This document shows, in pieces, positions 25,779-33,635 of a stretch of DNA of 64,000 nt (position 1 is the stretch's first letter; every line of letters begins with the position of its first letter). The notes below the pieces were generated by a model, which worked only from the letters and a program-made list of their open reading frames with translations, did no database searches and was not told the DNA's origin. The position numbers and the translations under genes were made by a program. Source of the DNA: Bacillus_CJ salitolerans (GTDB taxonomy: Bacteria; Bacillota; Bacilli; Bacillales; SA4). The DNA is taken from NCBI RefSeq assembly GCF_042680805.1, contig NZ_JBHUEM010000001.1, forward strand, positions 240,112 to 304,111, written 5' to 3'.

Positions 25779-26408
25779 GTGAAACGGTTAAGTGAATCCC
25801 CAACGATACATCCGAGTTCAGTAGTTCATAGTAGTGAGCTAGGGGTATGGACCGAAATTGGACCAAATACAACCATTCAGGAATCTAGTTTTGGAGATTA
25901 TAGCTATACCGCTGGAGATGCTCAAATTATTTATGCCGAAGTAGGGAAGTTTTGTTCGATTGCCTCACATGTCCGTATCAACCCTGGTAATCATCCGATG
26001 TGGCGAGTAACACAACACCATGCAACCTATCGCCGTGAACAGTATGACCTTGGTCAAGATGATACAGAGTTTTTCGAGTGGCGAAAAGAACATAAGGTAA
26101 CGGTTGGGCATGATGTGTGGATTGGCCACGGTGCTATTATTATGCCTGGAGTCACAATTGGTACAGGTGCAGTGATTGGGGCAGGAGCTGTTGTAACAAA
26201 GGATATCCCTCCGTATATGATTGCAGTAGGAATCCCTGCCAAGCCAATACGTGAACGTTTTCCTAGACACATGGTAGAAAAGCTTTTAAACATACAATGG
26301 TGGAATTGGGATCGAGGGATGTTAGAAGAACGCTTTGACACATTAAATGACCTTGAGAAATTTATTGAACTGTATAGTGAAGAGTCTGAATGTAAAGGAG
26401 GTTCATAA
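25779..26408 (+). CDS. Hexapeptide-repeat acyltransferase of the phn operon
   Basis: A left-handed beta-helix transferase of 209 residues, related to xenobiotic acetyltransferases and to the hexapeptide family often found in phn operons. The N-terminal half has irregular hexads, then the loop GNHPMWRVTQHH, and regular hexads follow (VTVGHDVWIGHGAIIMPGVT). The C-terminal IPAKPIRERF is typical. GTG 25779 has AAAGGA 9 nt upstream; ATG 25770 would overlap it, so GTG is preferred, adding or losing only three residues. It may acetylate an aminophosphonate or intermediate; the substrate is unknown. Confidence 0.85.
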   Translation: MKRLSESPTIHPSSVVHSSELGVWTEIGPNTTIQESSFGDYSYTAGDAQIIYAEVGKFCSIASHVRINPGNHPMWRVTQHHATYRREQYDLGQDDTEFFEWRKEHKVTVGHDVWIGHGAIIMPGVTIGTGAVIGAGAVVTKDIPPYMIAVGIPAKPIRERFPRHMVEKLLNIQWWNWDRGMLEERFDTLNDLEKFIELYSEESECKGGS

Positions 26409-27121
26409 TGAAAGAACTATTGAGAGTCGAGGAATTAGAAAAATCATTTACCATGCACCACCTACAAGATAAGCATATTATCGGATGCAGTGGTATAAGT
26501 TTTTCCCTTAATGCAGGAACCTTCCTTGGGATAACAGGAAAAAGTGGAGCCGGTAAATCAACGGTATTGAAAAGTTTATATCGAACATATAAACCAACTT
26601 CAGGACGTATCGTTTACAACTCAGAAAAGTATGGTCCGATTGATTTAGTGAAGGCAACAGAACGAGAAATGATTACGATTCGTAAGCAAGAAATTGGATA
26701 CGTTTCACAGTTTTTAAATGTCATGCCACGAGTGACAGCATTAGAAGTGGTCATGGAAGCGATTATGGAGATGGGCATTGAACTTGAAACGGCCCGTGAA
26801 AAAGCGAAGGTGATTCTTGAACATTTTAAGCTGCCAGAATCATTATGGGATACCTTTCCTAGAACGTTTAGTGGAGGGGAAAAGTTGAGACTAAACTTAG
26901 CACAGGCAATGGTAAAAAGTCCAAAGCTTCTCTTATTAGATGAGCCCACTGCATCTTTAGATAATTCTTCAAAGGAATCGGTAAAAGAAATGATTATTGA
27001 ATTAAAAAACTCCGGTACGAGTATGATTGGGATTTTCCATGACTTAGATTTTATGGAGACAGTAATAGATGATCAATATCATCTAGCGAATGGGTTGTTT
27101 AAAAGGGTTGTAGGTGTTTAA
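26408..27121 (+). CDS. phnL: C-P lyase ABC protein PhnL
   Basis: The second ABC-type ATPase of the C-P lyase, 237 residues, needed with PhnGHI for substrate activation. Walker A is GKSGAGKST, the signature is FSGGEKLRLNLAQ, and Walker B is LLLLDEPTASLD. AAAGGAGG precedes the start, which overlaps the preceding stop by one base. Its separation from phnK by phnM and the acyltransferase differs from the E. coli order. Confidence 0.92.
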   Translation: MKELLRVEELEKSFTMHHLQDKHIIGCSGISFSLNAGTFLGITGKSGAGKSTVLKSLYRTYKPTSGRIVYNSEKYGPIDLVKATEREMITIRKQEIGYVSQFLNVMPRVTALEVVMEAIMEMGIELETAREKAKVILEHFKLPESLWDTFPRTFSGGEKLRLNLAQAMVKSPKLLLLDEPTASLDNSSKESVKEMIIELKNSGTSMIGIFHDLDFMETVIDDQYHLANGLFKRVVGV

Positions 27122-27140
27122 GTAAAGGAGCAAATTTCTT

Positions 27141-27581
27141 ATGATTTATCGAGAGCTTGTAAAAGAAGATTTACCTTTATATTTAGAGTTGCTTAAAGAA
27201 TTAGATGCTGATCACACACTAACGATTGAGCAAGCAGAAAGTATGCTGTTAACCATTCAAACCTATCCATTTTATAAAGTATATTTTGCACTGAAAAACG
27301 ACGTCGTAGTTGGTACGTTTTCATTAATCATCTGTGATAACTTCGGGCATGGTGGTCAGAAGTTTGCGATACTCGAAAACGTAGTCGTTCATCCTACACA
27401 TGTAAGAACGGGGATTGGTAGGGAAATGATGCAGGAAGCTGTTCATTTATCTGCCGAGAAGGGAAGCTATAAACTGATGTTGTCTAGTAATGAGATAAGA
27501 GAAGAAGCCCATGCTTTTTATGATTCACTTGGATTTAAAAGACATGGAGTAAGTTTTGTGACGGAGGTAGGTGCATCTTGA
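27141..27581 (+). CDS. GNAT acetyltransferase of the phn operon
   Basis: A 146-residue GNAT protein with the acetyl-CoA loop in VVHPTHVRTGIGREMMQEA and the late motif EEAHAFYDSLGFKRHG. It lies between phnL and the PHP gene and overlaps the latter by 4 nt, so it is part of the operon. In E. coli, PhnO is a GNAT aminoalkylphosphonate acetyltransferase; this could play the same role, but sequence similarity to PhnO cannot be judged by eye. AAAGGAG precedes the start. Confidence 0.85.
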   Translation: MIYRELVKEDLPLYLELLKELDADHTLTIEQAESMLLTIQTYPFYKVYFALKNDVVVGTFSLIICDNFGHGGQKFAILENVVVHPTHVRTGIGREMMQEAVHLSAEKGSYKLMLSSNEIREEAHAFYDSLGFKRHGVSFVTEVGAS

Positions 27582-28432
27582 TCGATTTACATTGCCATAC
27601 GAAAATATCGGATAACTCTATGACAACGGAAGAAGTGCTTAAAATAGCAGCTGCTAGAGGTGTAACACACTTAGCGATTACAGACCATGATACAACGATA
27701 GGACTCCGAGAGGCTGAACGACTAGGAAGAGTATATGGGGTGGAAGTCATTCCCGGTATCGAAATATCAGCGTACGATCATAGACGAAAATCTCGTGCTC
27801 ATATATTAGGTTTTTTTGTGACTCAGGGGCATGAGGCTATCGATAAATTGTGTGGGAGCCTAAGGGAAGAACGACATCAAACCTCCTTTCAAATGGTGCA
27901 GCAGATTATGGCAGCCGGCTACAACATTACATGGGAGGAGGTAATAGAATATGCTTCTGGTGGAACAGGCGTATATAAGCAACACATAATGCATGCTCTT
28001 CTAGATAAAGGCTATACCGATCGAATTTATGGAGAACTCTATAAAACTTTATTTTACAGAGGCAGTGAAACGAGAGCTCCTGGCATTGCATTTGTTCCCA
28101 TAACTTATGTAGATGTTAAGAATGCCATTCTAGCAATTAAGGATGCTGGAGGAATACCGGTATTAGCACATCCAGGTCAATTTAATAGTTTTGATGCTGT
28201 TGAAGAGTGGGTAGAAGCAGGGCTAGAAGGGATTGAGGTCGAGCATCCCCTCCATTCACATGAAGATAAAACAAAAGCGCTTGAATTAGCAGACCGGCTG
28301 AATCTTGTTAAGACGGGCGGATCTGATTTTCATGGGTTTTACAGTGATGCAGACACCTCGATTGGAGATTATGTTACCAAAGTAGAATGGTATGAGGAAT
28401 TGAAGAAAAGGAAAACTAGACTAGAAGTTTGA
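27578..28432 (+). CDS. PHP-domain phosphoesterase of the phn operon (candidate cyclic phosphate dihydrolase)
   Basis: A metal-dependent phosphoesterase of 284 residues with the PHP motifs in order: DLHCHT (His5, His7), TDHDT (His37), PGIEIS (Glu62), VLAHPG and GGSDFHG. It starts at TTG 27578 after CGGAGGT. It ends the phn operon, and no phnP or phnN is present in the window. A PHP enzyme from a phn operon of Eggerthella lenta is known to hydrolyse both ester bonds of 5-phosphoribosyl 1,2-cyclic phosphate; this is the best guess here, giving ribose 5-phosphate and phosphate. A terminator follows at 28445. Confidence 0.82.
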   Translation: MIDLHCHTKISDNSMTTEEVLKIAAARGVTHLAITDHDTTIGLREAERLGRVYGVEVIPGIEISAYDHRRKSRAHILGFFVTQGHEAIDKLCGSLREERHQTSFQMVQQIMAAGYNITWEEVIEYASGGTGVYKQHIMHALLDKGYTDRIYGELYKTLFYRGSETRAPGIAFVPITYVDVKNAILAIKDAGGIPVLAHPGQFNSFDAVEEWVEAGLEGIEVEHPLHSHEDKTKALELADRLNLVKTGGSDFHGFYSDADTSIGDYVTKVEWYEELKKRKTRLEV

Positions 28433-28444
28433 TAAATAATAAGG

Positions 28445-28474
28445 AAAGGCTAATTCGTAGAATTAGCCTTTTGA
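28445..28474 (+). terminator. Terminator at the end of the phn operon
   Basis: AAAGGCTAATTC pairs perfectly with GAATTAGCCTTT over a 3-nt loop, with only a short T run. It may also serve the convergent gene at 28514-28942. Confidence 0.8.
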
Positions 28475-28513
28475 TATCTATCATTGGAAAGAGCATAGGC
28501 GCGTTGGAATTAA

Positions 28514-28942
28514 CTATACAGAATACACAAATCCAAACGAGGTTTTCTGATACTTCATTTTTTCTTCATAAAAACGGTGAGCATCTACTCGTTGAAGGCC
28601 TGACGATAAGGCAACGAACTGACAGCCTCTCTCTTTTGCGACCGTATGAATGTATTGTAACAATTCCTCTCCATACCCTTTGGAACGCTCCGAATCACTA
28701 GTTACTAAATCATAAACATAAATATGCTTTAAATTATATAGATTTACTAGCTCAATTATCCCTGTAACTGCAACAACCTTTCCCTCTGCATAGAGTGCAA
28801 ACATACGATAACCCTGGAGAATCATACTAGACAATAGCTTCAAATACTCTTCCTCTGAAAGATGTGTCCGAAGCTCATTCATCACTGGAAATGCCTCCAA
28901 CCATTCTTCCTCATTAACCATTTCCTTCACTTTAGTACTCAT
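28514..28942 (-). CDS. GNAT acetyltransferase, divergent from a MocR regulator
   Basis: A 142-residue GNAT protein of unknown substrate. It has the acetyl-CoA loop in LVTSDSERSKGYGEELLQYI and the late motif RVDAHRFYEEKMKYQKTSFGF. AAGGAGG precedes the start on the reverse strand. It is convergent with the phn operon and divergent from the MocR gene at 29104, a layout typical of a MocR regulator and its target. A promoter with TTGTAC and TAGTAT spaced 17 bp lies at 29006-28978. Confidence 0.85.
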   Translation of the reverse strand: MSTKVKEMVNEEEWLEAFPVMNELRTHLSEEEYLKLLSSMILQGYRMFALYAEGKVVAVTGIIELVNLYNLKHIYVYDLVTSDSERSKGYGEELLQYIHTVAKERGCQFVALSSGLQRVDAHRFYEEKMKYQKTSFGFVYSV

Positions 28943-28977
28943 TGCTCTTCCTCCTTCATACTAAACCGTTTATACTC

Positions 28978-29006
28978 ATACTATAAATTCACACTGGTTG
29001 GTACAA
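28978..29006 (-). promoter_or_regulatory. Promoter for the divergent GNAT gene
   Basis: On the reverse strand TTGTAC and TAGTAT are spaced by 17 bp and lie 36 bp before the start codon. Confidence 0.5.
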
Positions 29007-29062
29007 AAGTGTCAGTTTTATTGTTTTTGATAGGTTCAGATATAAAACTGTTAAAGTGTTAG
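29006..29062 (+). promoter_or_regulatory. Direct repeats AAAGTGTYAG in the GNAT/MocR gap
   Basis: AAAGTGTCAG at 29006-29015 and AAAGTGTTAG at 29053-29062 are direct repeats 47 bp apart. Two spaced direct repeats are the usual operator form of MocR-type regulators. The first touches the minus-35 of the divergent gene. Confidence 0.45.
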
Positions 29063-29103
29063 AAGTGTGTAAGAGTTCTTTAAAATAAAAAGGATGGTAG
29101 AAA

Positions 29104-30486
29104 ATGAAGGAAATCGTAATAAACTTCTCTAATGATAGTCCCTTATACATGCAAATATATGAAAAGCTGAAAGTGGATATTATGGCTGGTTTTTATAGAA
29201 AAGGAGATCAATTACCTTCAAAGCGTAAGCTCGCGTCCCATTTAAAGGTAAGTATCAATACGGTTGAATCAGCCTATCAACAGCTCATCGCTGAGGGATA
29301 TGTTGAGAGTCGACCGAAGCAGGGGATTTTTGTTCAAAGAGTCCAAAATGAGGATGTTTTCGCGGAAAGAACACAAAAAGCATCATGCATACCAGACAAC
29401 AAGAATAATCCCTACACCATTGATTTCAGTCAAGGAAATGTAGATATTGACCATTTTCCTATAAAAGTATGGAGAAAGTGCTCTCTCCAAGCATTAGATC
29501 ATCCGCAAATTTTACATGTTGGTCATGAACAAGGTGAATACGAACTACGAGAAGAACTATCACAATACCTTTACCGAGCAAGAGGTGTTCAATGCTCTCC
29601 TGATCAAATTGTCATTGGTGCAGGAACGCAAAATTTATTAATTCTGCTTGGGATGTTATTTGAAAAGGGGTCGATACTTGCTTTTGAGGACCCAGGTTAT
29701 CACCGAGCCAAGTGGACCTTTCAAAAGATAGGGATGAGCATTTGCCCTATTCCGGTAGAAGAAGATGGATTAAGTATTGAGCAATTATTATCATCAAAAG
29801 CTAACATTGTTTATTGTACACCCTCACATCAGTTCCCTTTAGGAATGATTATGCCTATACATCAGCGTCAACAATTAATTAAGTGGGCCTATGACGTTGA
29901 AGGCTATATTATTGAGGATGATTATGATGGAGAATTTAGGTATGAAGGTCGCCCAATCCCTGCCTTACAGGGTTTGGATCAACAGAATAGGGTCATATAT
30001 TTAGGAACATTTTCAAAATCATTAGTTCCGTCGCTTCGAGTAAATTATCTCGTTTTACCACCAACACTACTAGCTCAATACAAAGAATCTCTTTCTTTAA
30101 TGAAGCAATCTGTTTCTAAAATCAATCAACAAACCCTTGCCTTATTTATGAAAGAAGGACATTGGGAAAAGCACATTAACAAAATGAGAACACTCTATCG
30201 AAAAAAACAGCAGATCCTCATTCAATCGATACAAGAATGTTTTCAGAGAGAGATGATAGTAAGAGGGGAAAAGTCAGGCCTCCATATTATTCTCCAAGAC
30301 CAAAGAAACCGGGATGAGCAGAAATTAATAACAAAAGCTATGAGAAATGGGATAAGAGTGTATGAAACCTCTCAATTTTATTCAAAGTGTAAGCAGGAGA
30401 AAACGGAAATTCTAATCGGATATGGCGGTGTGAGTTTAGAAGAAATTCAAACTGGTATAAGAACACTTGGAGAAGCTTGGCGGTAA
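29104..30486 (+). CDS. MocR-family regulator (GntR helix-turn-helix fused to aminotransferase fold)
   Basis: A 460-residue regulator with an N-terminal GntR winged helix (about 12-80; PSKRKLASHLKVSINTVESAY) and a C-terminal fold-type I aminotransferase domain. The PLP-binding lysine is Lys305 in GTFSKSLVPS, and the DDYDGEFRYEGRPIPALQG segment is typical of MocR proteins. It probably senses PLP with an amine or amino acid and controls the divergent GNAT gene and itself. AAAAGGATGG precedes the start. It is not recognisable as PdxR or GabR specifically, because no pdxS or gab genes are adjacent. Confidence 0.92.
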   Translation: MKEIVINFSNDSPLYMQIYEKLKVDIMAGFYRKGDQLPSKRKLASHLKVSINTVESAYQQLIAEGYVESRPKQGIFVQRVQNEDVFAERTQKASCIPDNKNNPYTIDFSQGNVDIDHFPIKVWRKCSLQALDHPQILHVGHEQGEYELREELSQYLYRARGVQCSPDQIVIGAGTQNLLILLGMLFEKGSILAFEDPGYHRAKWTFQKIGMSICPIPVEEDGLSIEQLLSSKANIVYCTPSHQFPLGMIMPIHQRQQLIKWAYDVEGYIIEDDYDGEFRYEGRPIPALQGLDQQNRVIYLGTFSKSLVPSLRVNYLVLPPTLLAQYKESLSLMKQSVSKINQQTLALFMKEGHWEKHINKMRTLYRKKQQILIQSIQECFQREMIVRGEKSGLHIILQDQRNRDEQKLITKAMRNGIRVYETSQFYSKCKQEKTEILIGYGGVSLEEIQTGIRTLGEAWR

Positions 30487-30510
30487 AATAATTACTTACT
30501 TATCGTTCTA

Positions 30511-30537
30511 TTAACAATCAGGGAAAAATGGTAAAAT
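30511..30537 (+). promoter_or_regulatory. Possible glyA promoter
   Basis: TAAAAT at 30532-30537 is preceded by TGG, giving an extended minus-10. The upstream TTAACA (30511-30516) is spaced by only 15 bp, so the minus-35 is doubtful. Confidence 0.4.
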
Positions 30538-30578
30538 AAGAAAGTGATAGCGCGTACATACGAAAAGGGGGATTAGCA

Positions 30579-31814
30579 ATGGGAACTTTAAAGGGTCAAG
30601 ATCCACTAGTATTTGAAGCGATTGAAGCTGAGCGTAAAAGACAACAGGACAAAATCGAGTTAATTGCTTCTGAAAATTTTGTAACGGAAGCAGTGATGGA
30701 AGCGCAAGGTTCTGTCATGACAAATAAATATGCAGAAGGGTATCCAGGCCGTCGTTACTATGGTGGCTGTGAGCATGTGGATGTGGTAGAGAATTTAGCG
30801 CGTGATCGTGCGAAGGAGCTATTTGGTGCAGAGCATGCGAATGTTCAACCTCACTCAGGTGCCCAAGCAAACATGGCCGTTTACTTTACCGTTTTAAAGC
30901 CAGGTGATACGGTTCTAGGAATGAACCTTTCTCACGGTGGCCACTTAACTCATGGTAGCCATGTTAACTTCAGTGGTATTCAATATAACTTTGTAGAGTA
31001 TGGTGTTGATGAGAATTCACACCGAATCAACTATGATGATGTGTTAGAGAAAGCAAAGGAGCATAAACCAAAATTAATCGTTGCAGGTGCAAGTGCATAC
31101 CCGCGTACCATTGACTTTGCGCGTTTCCGTGAAATTGCAGATGAGGTTGGAGCTTATTTAATGGTAGATATGGCACATATTGCAGGATTAGTAGCTGCTG
31201 GTTTGCATCCAAACCCGGTTCCTCATGCACACTTTGTTACAACTACTACACATAAAACACTCAGAGGACCACGTGGTGGAATGATTCTTTGTAAAGAAGA
31301 GTTTGCTAAGCAAATTGATAAATCCATCTTCCCAGGTATTCAAGGTGGTCCATTAATGCATGTTATCGCTGCAAAAGCAGTGGCTTTCGGTGAAGCCTTG
31401 CAAGATAACTTTAAAACATATATTCAGAATGTAGTGGACAACGCTTCTCGTTTAGCAGAGTCCCTGAAAAAAGAAGGATTGACGATTGTATCTGATGGTA
31501 CAGACAATCATTTATTACTTGTTGATGTCCGCTCATTAAACATCACAGGTAAAATTGCTGAAAAGGTATTAGATGAAGTTGGAATCACAGTGAATAAAAA
31601 CACGATTCCGTTTGATCCAGAAAGCCCATTTGTCACAAGCGGTATTCGTATCGGAACAGCAGCTGTTACAACTAGAGGCTTTGGTCAGGCAGAAATGGAT
31701 GAAATCGCATCTATTATTGTCCAAACATTAAAAAACCCAGAAGATGAAAAGAACCTGGCAGACGCTTCAAACCGTGTGTTAGAAATCACAAAAAAATTCC
31801 CTTTATATGCCTAG
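30579..31814 (+). CDS. glyA: Serine hydroxymethyltransferase
   Basis: GlyA converts serine and tetrahydrofolate to glycine and 5,10-methylene-tetrahydrofolate. The 411-residue enzyme carries the PLP lysine Lys226 in TTTTHKTLRGPRGG, the substrate loop YAEGYPGRRYYGG and the conserved SGAQANMAVY. AAAGGGGGA precedes the start. In B. subtilis glyA follows ywlG directly; here the phn island and the GNAT/MocR pair lie between them. A strong terminator follows. Confidence 0.97.
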   Translation: MGTLKGQDPLVFEAIEAERKRQQDKIELIASENFVTEAVMEAQGSVMTNKYAEGYPGRRYYGGCEHVDVVENLARDRAKELFGAEHANVQPHSGAQANMAVYFTVLKPGDTVLGMNLSHGGHLTHGSHVNFSGIQYNFVEYGVDENSHRINYDDVLEKAKEHKPKLIVAGASAYPRTIDFARFREIADEVGAYLMVDMAHIAGLVAAGLHPNPVPHAHFVTTTTHKTLRGPRGGMILCKEEFAKQIDKSIFPGIQGGPLMHVIAAKAVAFGEALQDNFKTYIQNVVDNASRLAESLKKEGLTIVSDGTDNHLLLVDVRSLNITGKIAEKVLDEVGITVNKNTIPFDPESPFVTSGIRIGTAAVTTRGFGQAEMDEIASIIVQTLKNPEDEKNLADASNRVLEITKKFPLYA

Positions 31815-31824
31815 TTAATGAGAG

Positions 31825-31855
31825 GACAGCTGTTAGACAACAGCTGTCTTTTTTT
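31825..31855 (+). terminator. Terminator after glyA
   Basis: GACAGCTGTT pairs perfectly with AACAGCTGTC over a 4-nt loop, followed by seven T residues. Confidence 0.92.
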
Positions 31856-31900
31856 GCTTCTATCAGTACTTATCTCAGTGAATTTTTTCTGTTAACTGAT

Positions 31901-32083
31901 AGGCTGTGTTAAATTTTATTTTTGATTTTTACATCGATGTTGATTGGAGTGGAAGGGGCGAGACTCCTGCGGGAGAACGGGTCTCGGGAGACCCCACAGG
32001 CGCTTCGCGCCGAGGAGGCTCCCGGACTCGCCCGCGGAAAGCGAGCTCCTTCAACGGAAATCAACAACTAAGTTTAACAGAAA
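31901..32083. repeat. GC-rich Bacillaceae interspersed element
   Basis: The element is bounded by inverted ends: CTGTGTTAAA near 31904 and TTTAACAGAA at 32073-32082. Inside, GTTGATTGG at 31939-31947 is answered by AATCAAC at 32060-32066. The core is far more GC-rich than the surroundings, with GAGACTCCTGCGGGAG, GGCGCTTCGCGCC and CCCGCGGAAAGCGAG. I recall similar sequences as very common intergenic repeats in Bacillaceae. A 68-codon frame across it (31906-32112) is an artefact. A shrunken relative lies at 36391-36475. Confidence 0.8.
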
Positions 32084-32187
32084 TATTTAATTTAATATTT
32101 CACTTTTTTTAATAAATCAAAAAAATAAGACTAAGAACAAAACACCAAGGGCATTATAGGAATAATTTCGTAAAGGAGGAATGATAG

Positions 32188-32358
32188 ATGGAAGCAGATA
32201 TGACAGTAGAGCAAGTGGTGTCGGAAATCCAACAATTAAGTAGAGGCATGGGAGAATTAAACAAGAAGAAAATAAAGAAATCTCATCCTAACTTAATGAA
32301 AAATGCTCTATATTATTTTCCCGATTGGCAGAGTGCAGTCGACCGAAGTATTACATAA
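32188..32358 (+). CDS. Small conserved-looking protein, 56 residues
   Basis: An open frame of 56 codons with an excellent ribosome binding site, AAAGGAGG at 32172-32179, 8 nt before the ATG. The product is MEADMTVEQV at the start, contains QQLSRGMGELNKKKIKK, and ends YYFPDWQSAVDRSIT. It is soluble, helical-looking and rich in charged residues, with no signal peptide. A terminator follows 17 bp after the stop, so it is a single-gene unit between glyA and upp. The function is not recognised. Confidence 0.75.
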   Translation: MEADMTVEQVVSEIQQLSRGMGELNKKKIKKSHPNLMKNALYYFPDWQSAVDRSIT

Positions 32359-32374
32359 AAGCTAGAAACATATT

Positions 32375-32411
32375 AATGACCGTTTTCATATAGGAAAACG
32401 GTCATTTTTTC
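32375..32411 (+). terminator. Terminator after the 56-codon gene
   Basis: AATGACCGTTTTC pairs perfectly with GAAAACGGTCATT and is followed by T residues. Confidence 0.9.
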
Positions 32412-32512
32412 GTTATTGTCCTGCTAATCTCTATTAATTAGTTGCTAGTCATGCTTTCTTTCTTCCTATTAATATTTTTCATAAGTAATCATCAATTGGT
32501 TTTTGCTTATGT

Positions 32513-32535
32513 GAATCGTTCGTTCACGAATCGTT
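32513..32535. repeat. Direct repeat GAATCGTT upstream of the upp promoter
   Basis: GAATCGTT occurs at 32513-32520 and 32528-32535, 15 bp apart, and the first overlaps the short palindrome GTGAATCGTTCGTTCAC (32511-32527). It ends 20 bp before the upp minus-35. No known regulator site is recognised. Confidence 0.5.
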
Positions 32536-32554
32536 AAAAATACAAGAGAATGAC

Positions 32555-32583
32555 TTGATGAATACCATATTTTTCTGTAAAAT
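32555..32583 (+). promoter_or_regulatory. SigA promoter for upp
   Basis: TTGATG (32555-32560) and TAAAAT (32578-32583) are spaced by 17 bp, leaving a leader of about 30 nt. Confidence 0.75.
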
Positions 32584-32618
32584 CTATGGAAGTGTGAAAA
32601 GTAAAGGAGATGACCGGA

Positions 32619-33248
32619 TTGAGTAAAGTTTACGTATTTGACCATCCATTAATTCAACATAAATTATCGTACATACGTGATAAGCATACAGGGACAAAGG
32701 AGTTTCGTGAGTTAGTAGATGAAGTGGCAAGCTTGATGGCCTTCGAAATTACGCGTGATCTTCCTCTTCAAGAAATTGAAATCGAAACACCAGTAGCAAC
32801 AACCATGACTAATGTTCTTGCTGGAAAGAAGCTAGGTCTTATTCCCATTTTACGTGCTGGTCTTGGAATGGTTGACGGGATACTAAAGTTAATCCCAGCT
32901 GCAAAAGTGGGACATGTAGGTTTATATCGTGATCCTGAAACACTTCAGCCTGTCGAATACTATGTGAAGCTTCCGAGTGATGTGGAAGAAAGAGATTTCA
33001 TTGTGTTAGATCCAATGCTGGCAACAGGTGGATCAGCAGCTGAAGCGATTCACTCGTTAAAAAAGCGCGGTGCCAAGAATATTAAGCTTATGTGTATCAT
33101 CGCTGCTCCAGAGGGTGTAGAACTTGTCCAAAAAGAACATCCAGATGTAGATATTTACGTAGCTGCAATGGACGAAAAGTTAAATGACCACGGTTATATC
33201 GTTCCAGGTCTTGGAGATGCTGGAGATAGATTATTTGGAACTAAATAA
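32619..33248 (+). CDS. upp: Uracil phosphoribosyltransferase
   Basis: Upp salvages uracil with PRPP to form UMP. The 209-residue protein has the PRPP-binding loop DPMLATGGSA and the C-terminal uracil-binding segment YIVPGLGDAGDRLFGTK. The first ATG at 32610 lies inside the Shine-Dalgarno AAAGGAGA, so TTG 32619 with 8-nt spacing is the likely start and gives the B. subtilis length. Its own promoter and terminator make it monocistronic. Confidence 0.96.
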   Translation: MSKVYVFDHPLIQHKLSYIRDKHTGTKEFRELVDEVASLMAFEITRDLPLQEIEIETPVATTMTNVLAGKKLGLIPILRAGLGMVDGILKLIPAAKVGHVGLYRDPETLQPVEYYVKLPSDVEERDFIVLDPMLATGGSAAEAIHSLKKRGAKNIKLMCIIAAPEGVELVQKEHPDVDIYVAAMDEKLNDHGYIVPGLGDAGDRLFGTK

Positions 33249-33258
33249 AATTAATTAG

Positions 33259-33298
33259 AAAAAAGACACCAAAACTAGTATCGTTTGGTGTCTTTTTT
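33259..33298 (+). terminator. Terminator after upp
   Basis: AAAAAAGACACCAAA pairs with TTTGGTGTCTTTTTT over a 10-nt loop. Confidence 0.9.
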
Positions 33299-33635
33299 GA
33301 ACTACAGGAAAGCATACATTCTTTATAAGTCAACTAAGAAATTGTTTACATATTAATACGTTTCAATAGGACACCGAATTAGGTAAAAGATGATATCGCC
33401 GGCGTTAAAGGACTTAGTGCAAGTCAAGTTTTCAAATGGAATGGTTTCATGTGAGAGTAAAACAGGTGTTCAGATGATGAATAGAAAATATGTTCTTTTT
33501 GTGTTACGATATTGTGGAACTCGGATTAAAGGCGCCATGTCCTGTGGCAACATCCGAGTGACCAACTTCCTGTTGGCCCGAATTTTGTAGTAATATGATG
33601 ATAAGACAAAAATTGATAAGTAGAGGAACTAACAT
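33299..33635. other. Gap before the glycan cluster with small hairpins
   Basis: No gene is credible here; a 66-codon frame at 33390-33590 runs through hairpin repeats and has no start signal. The right part holds the REP-like hairpins listed separately. CGCCGGCGT at 33397-33405 also occurs at 9979-9987. Confidence 0.6.
33520..33577. repeat. REP-like hairpin cluster with TCCTG loops
   Basis: CTCGGAT (33520-33526) pairs with ATCCGAG (33552-33558). Nested inside is GCCA-TGTCCTG-TGGC. Next follows CCAAC-TTCCT-GTTGG. Both small hairpins share the loop core TCCT, as does the hairpin at 56110-56127. Confidence 0.6.

Noticed and set aside
31906..32112. 68-codon open frame
   Set aside because: It runs across the GC-rich interspersed element, has no ribosome binding site and its product is low-complexity.
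9979..33405. Shared CGCCGGCGT at 9979 and 33397
   Set aside because: The match is only nine bases plus a few neighbours; too short to call a repeat family.
33390..33590. 66-codon open frame
   Set aside because: It crosses REP-like hairpins and lacks a start signal.
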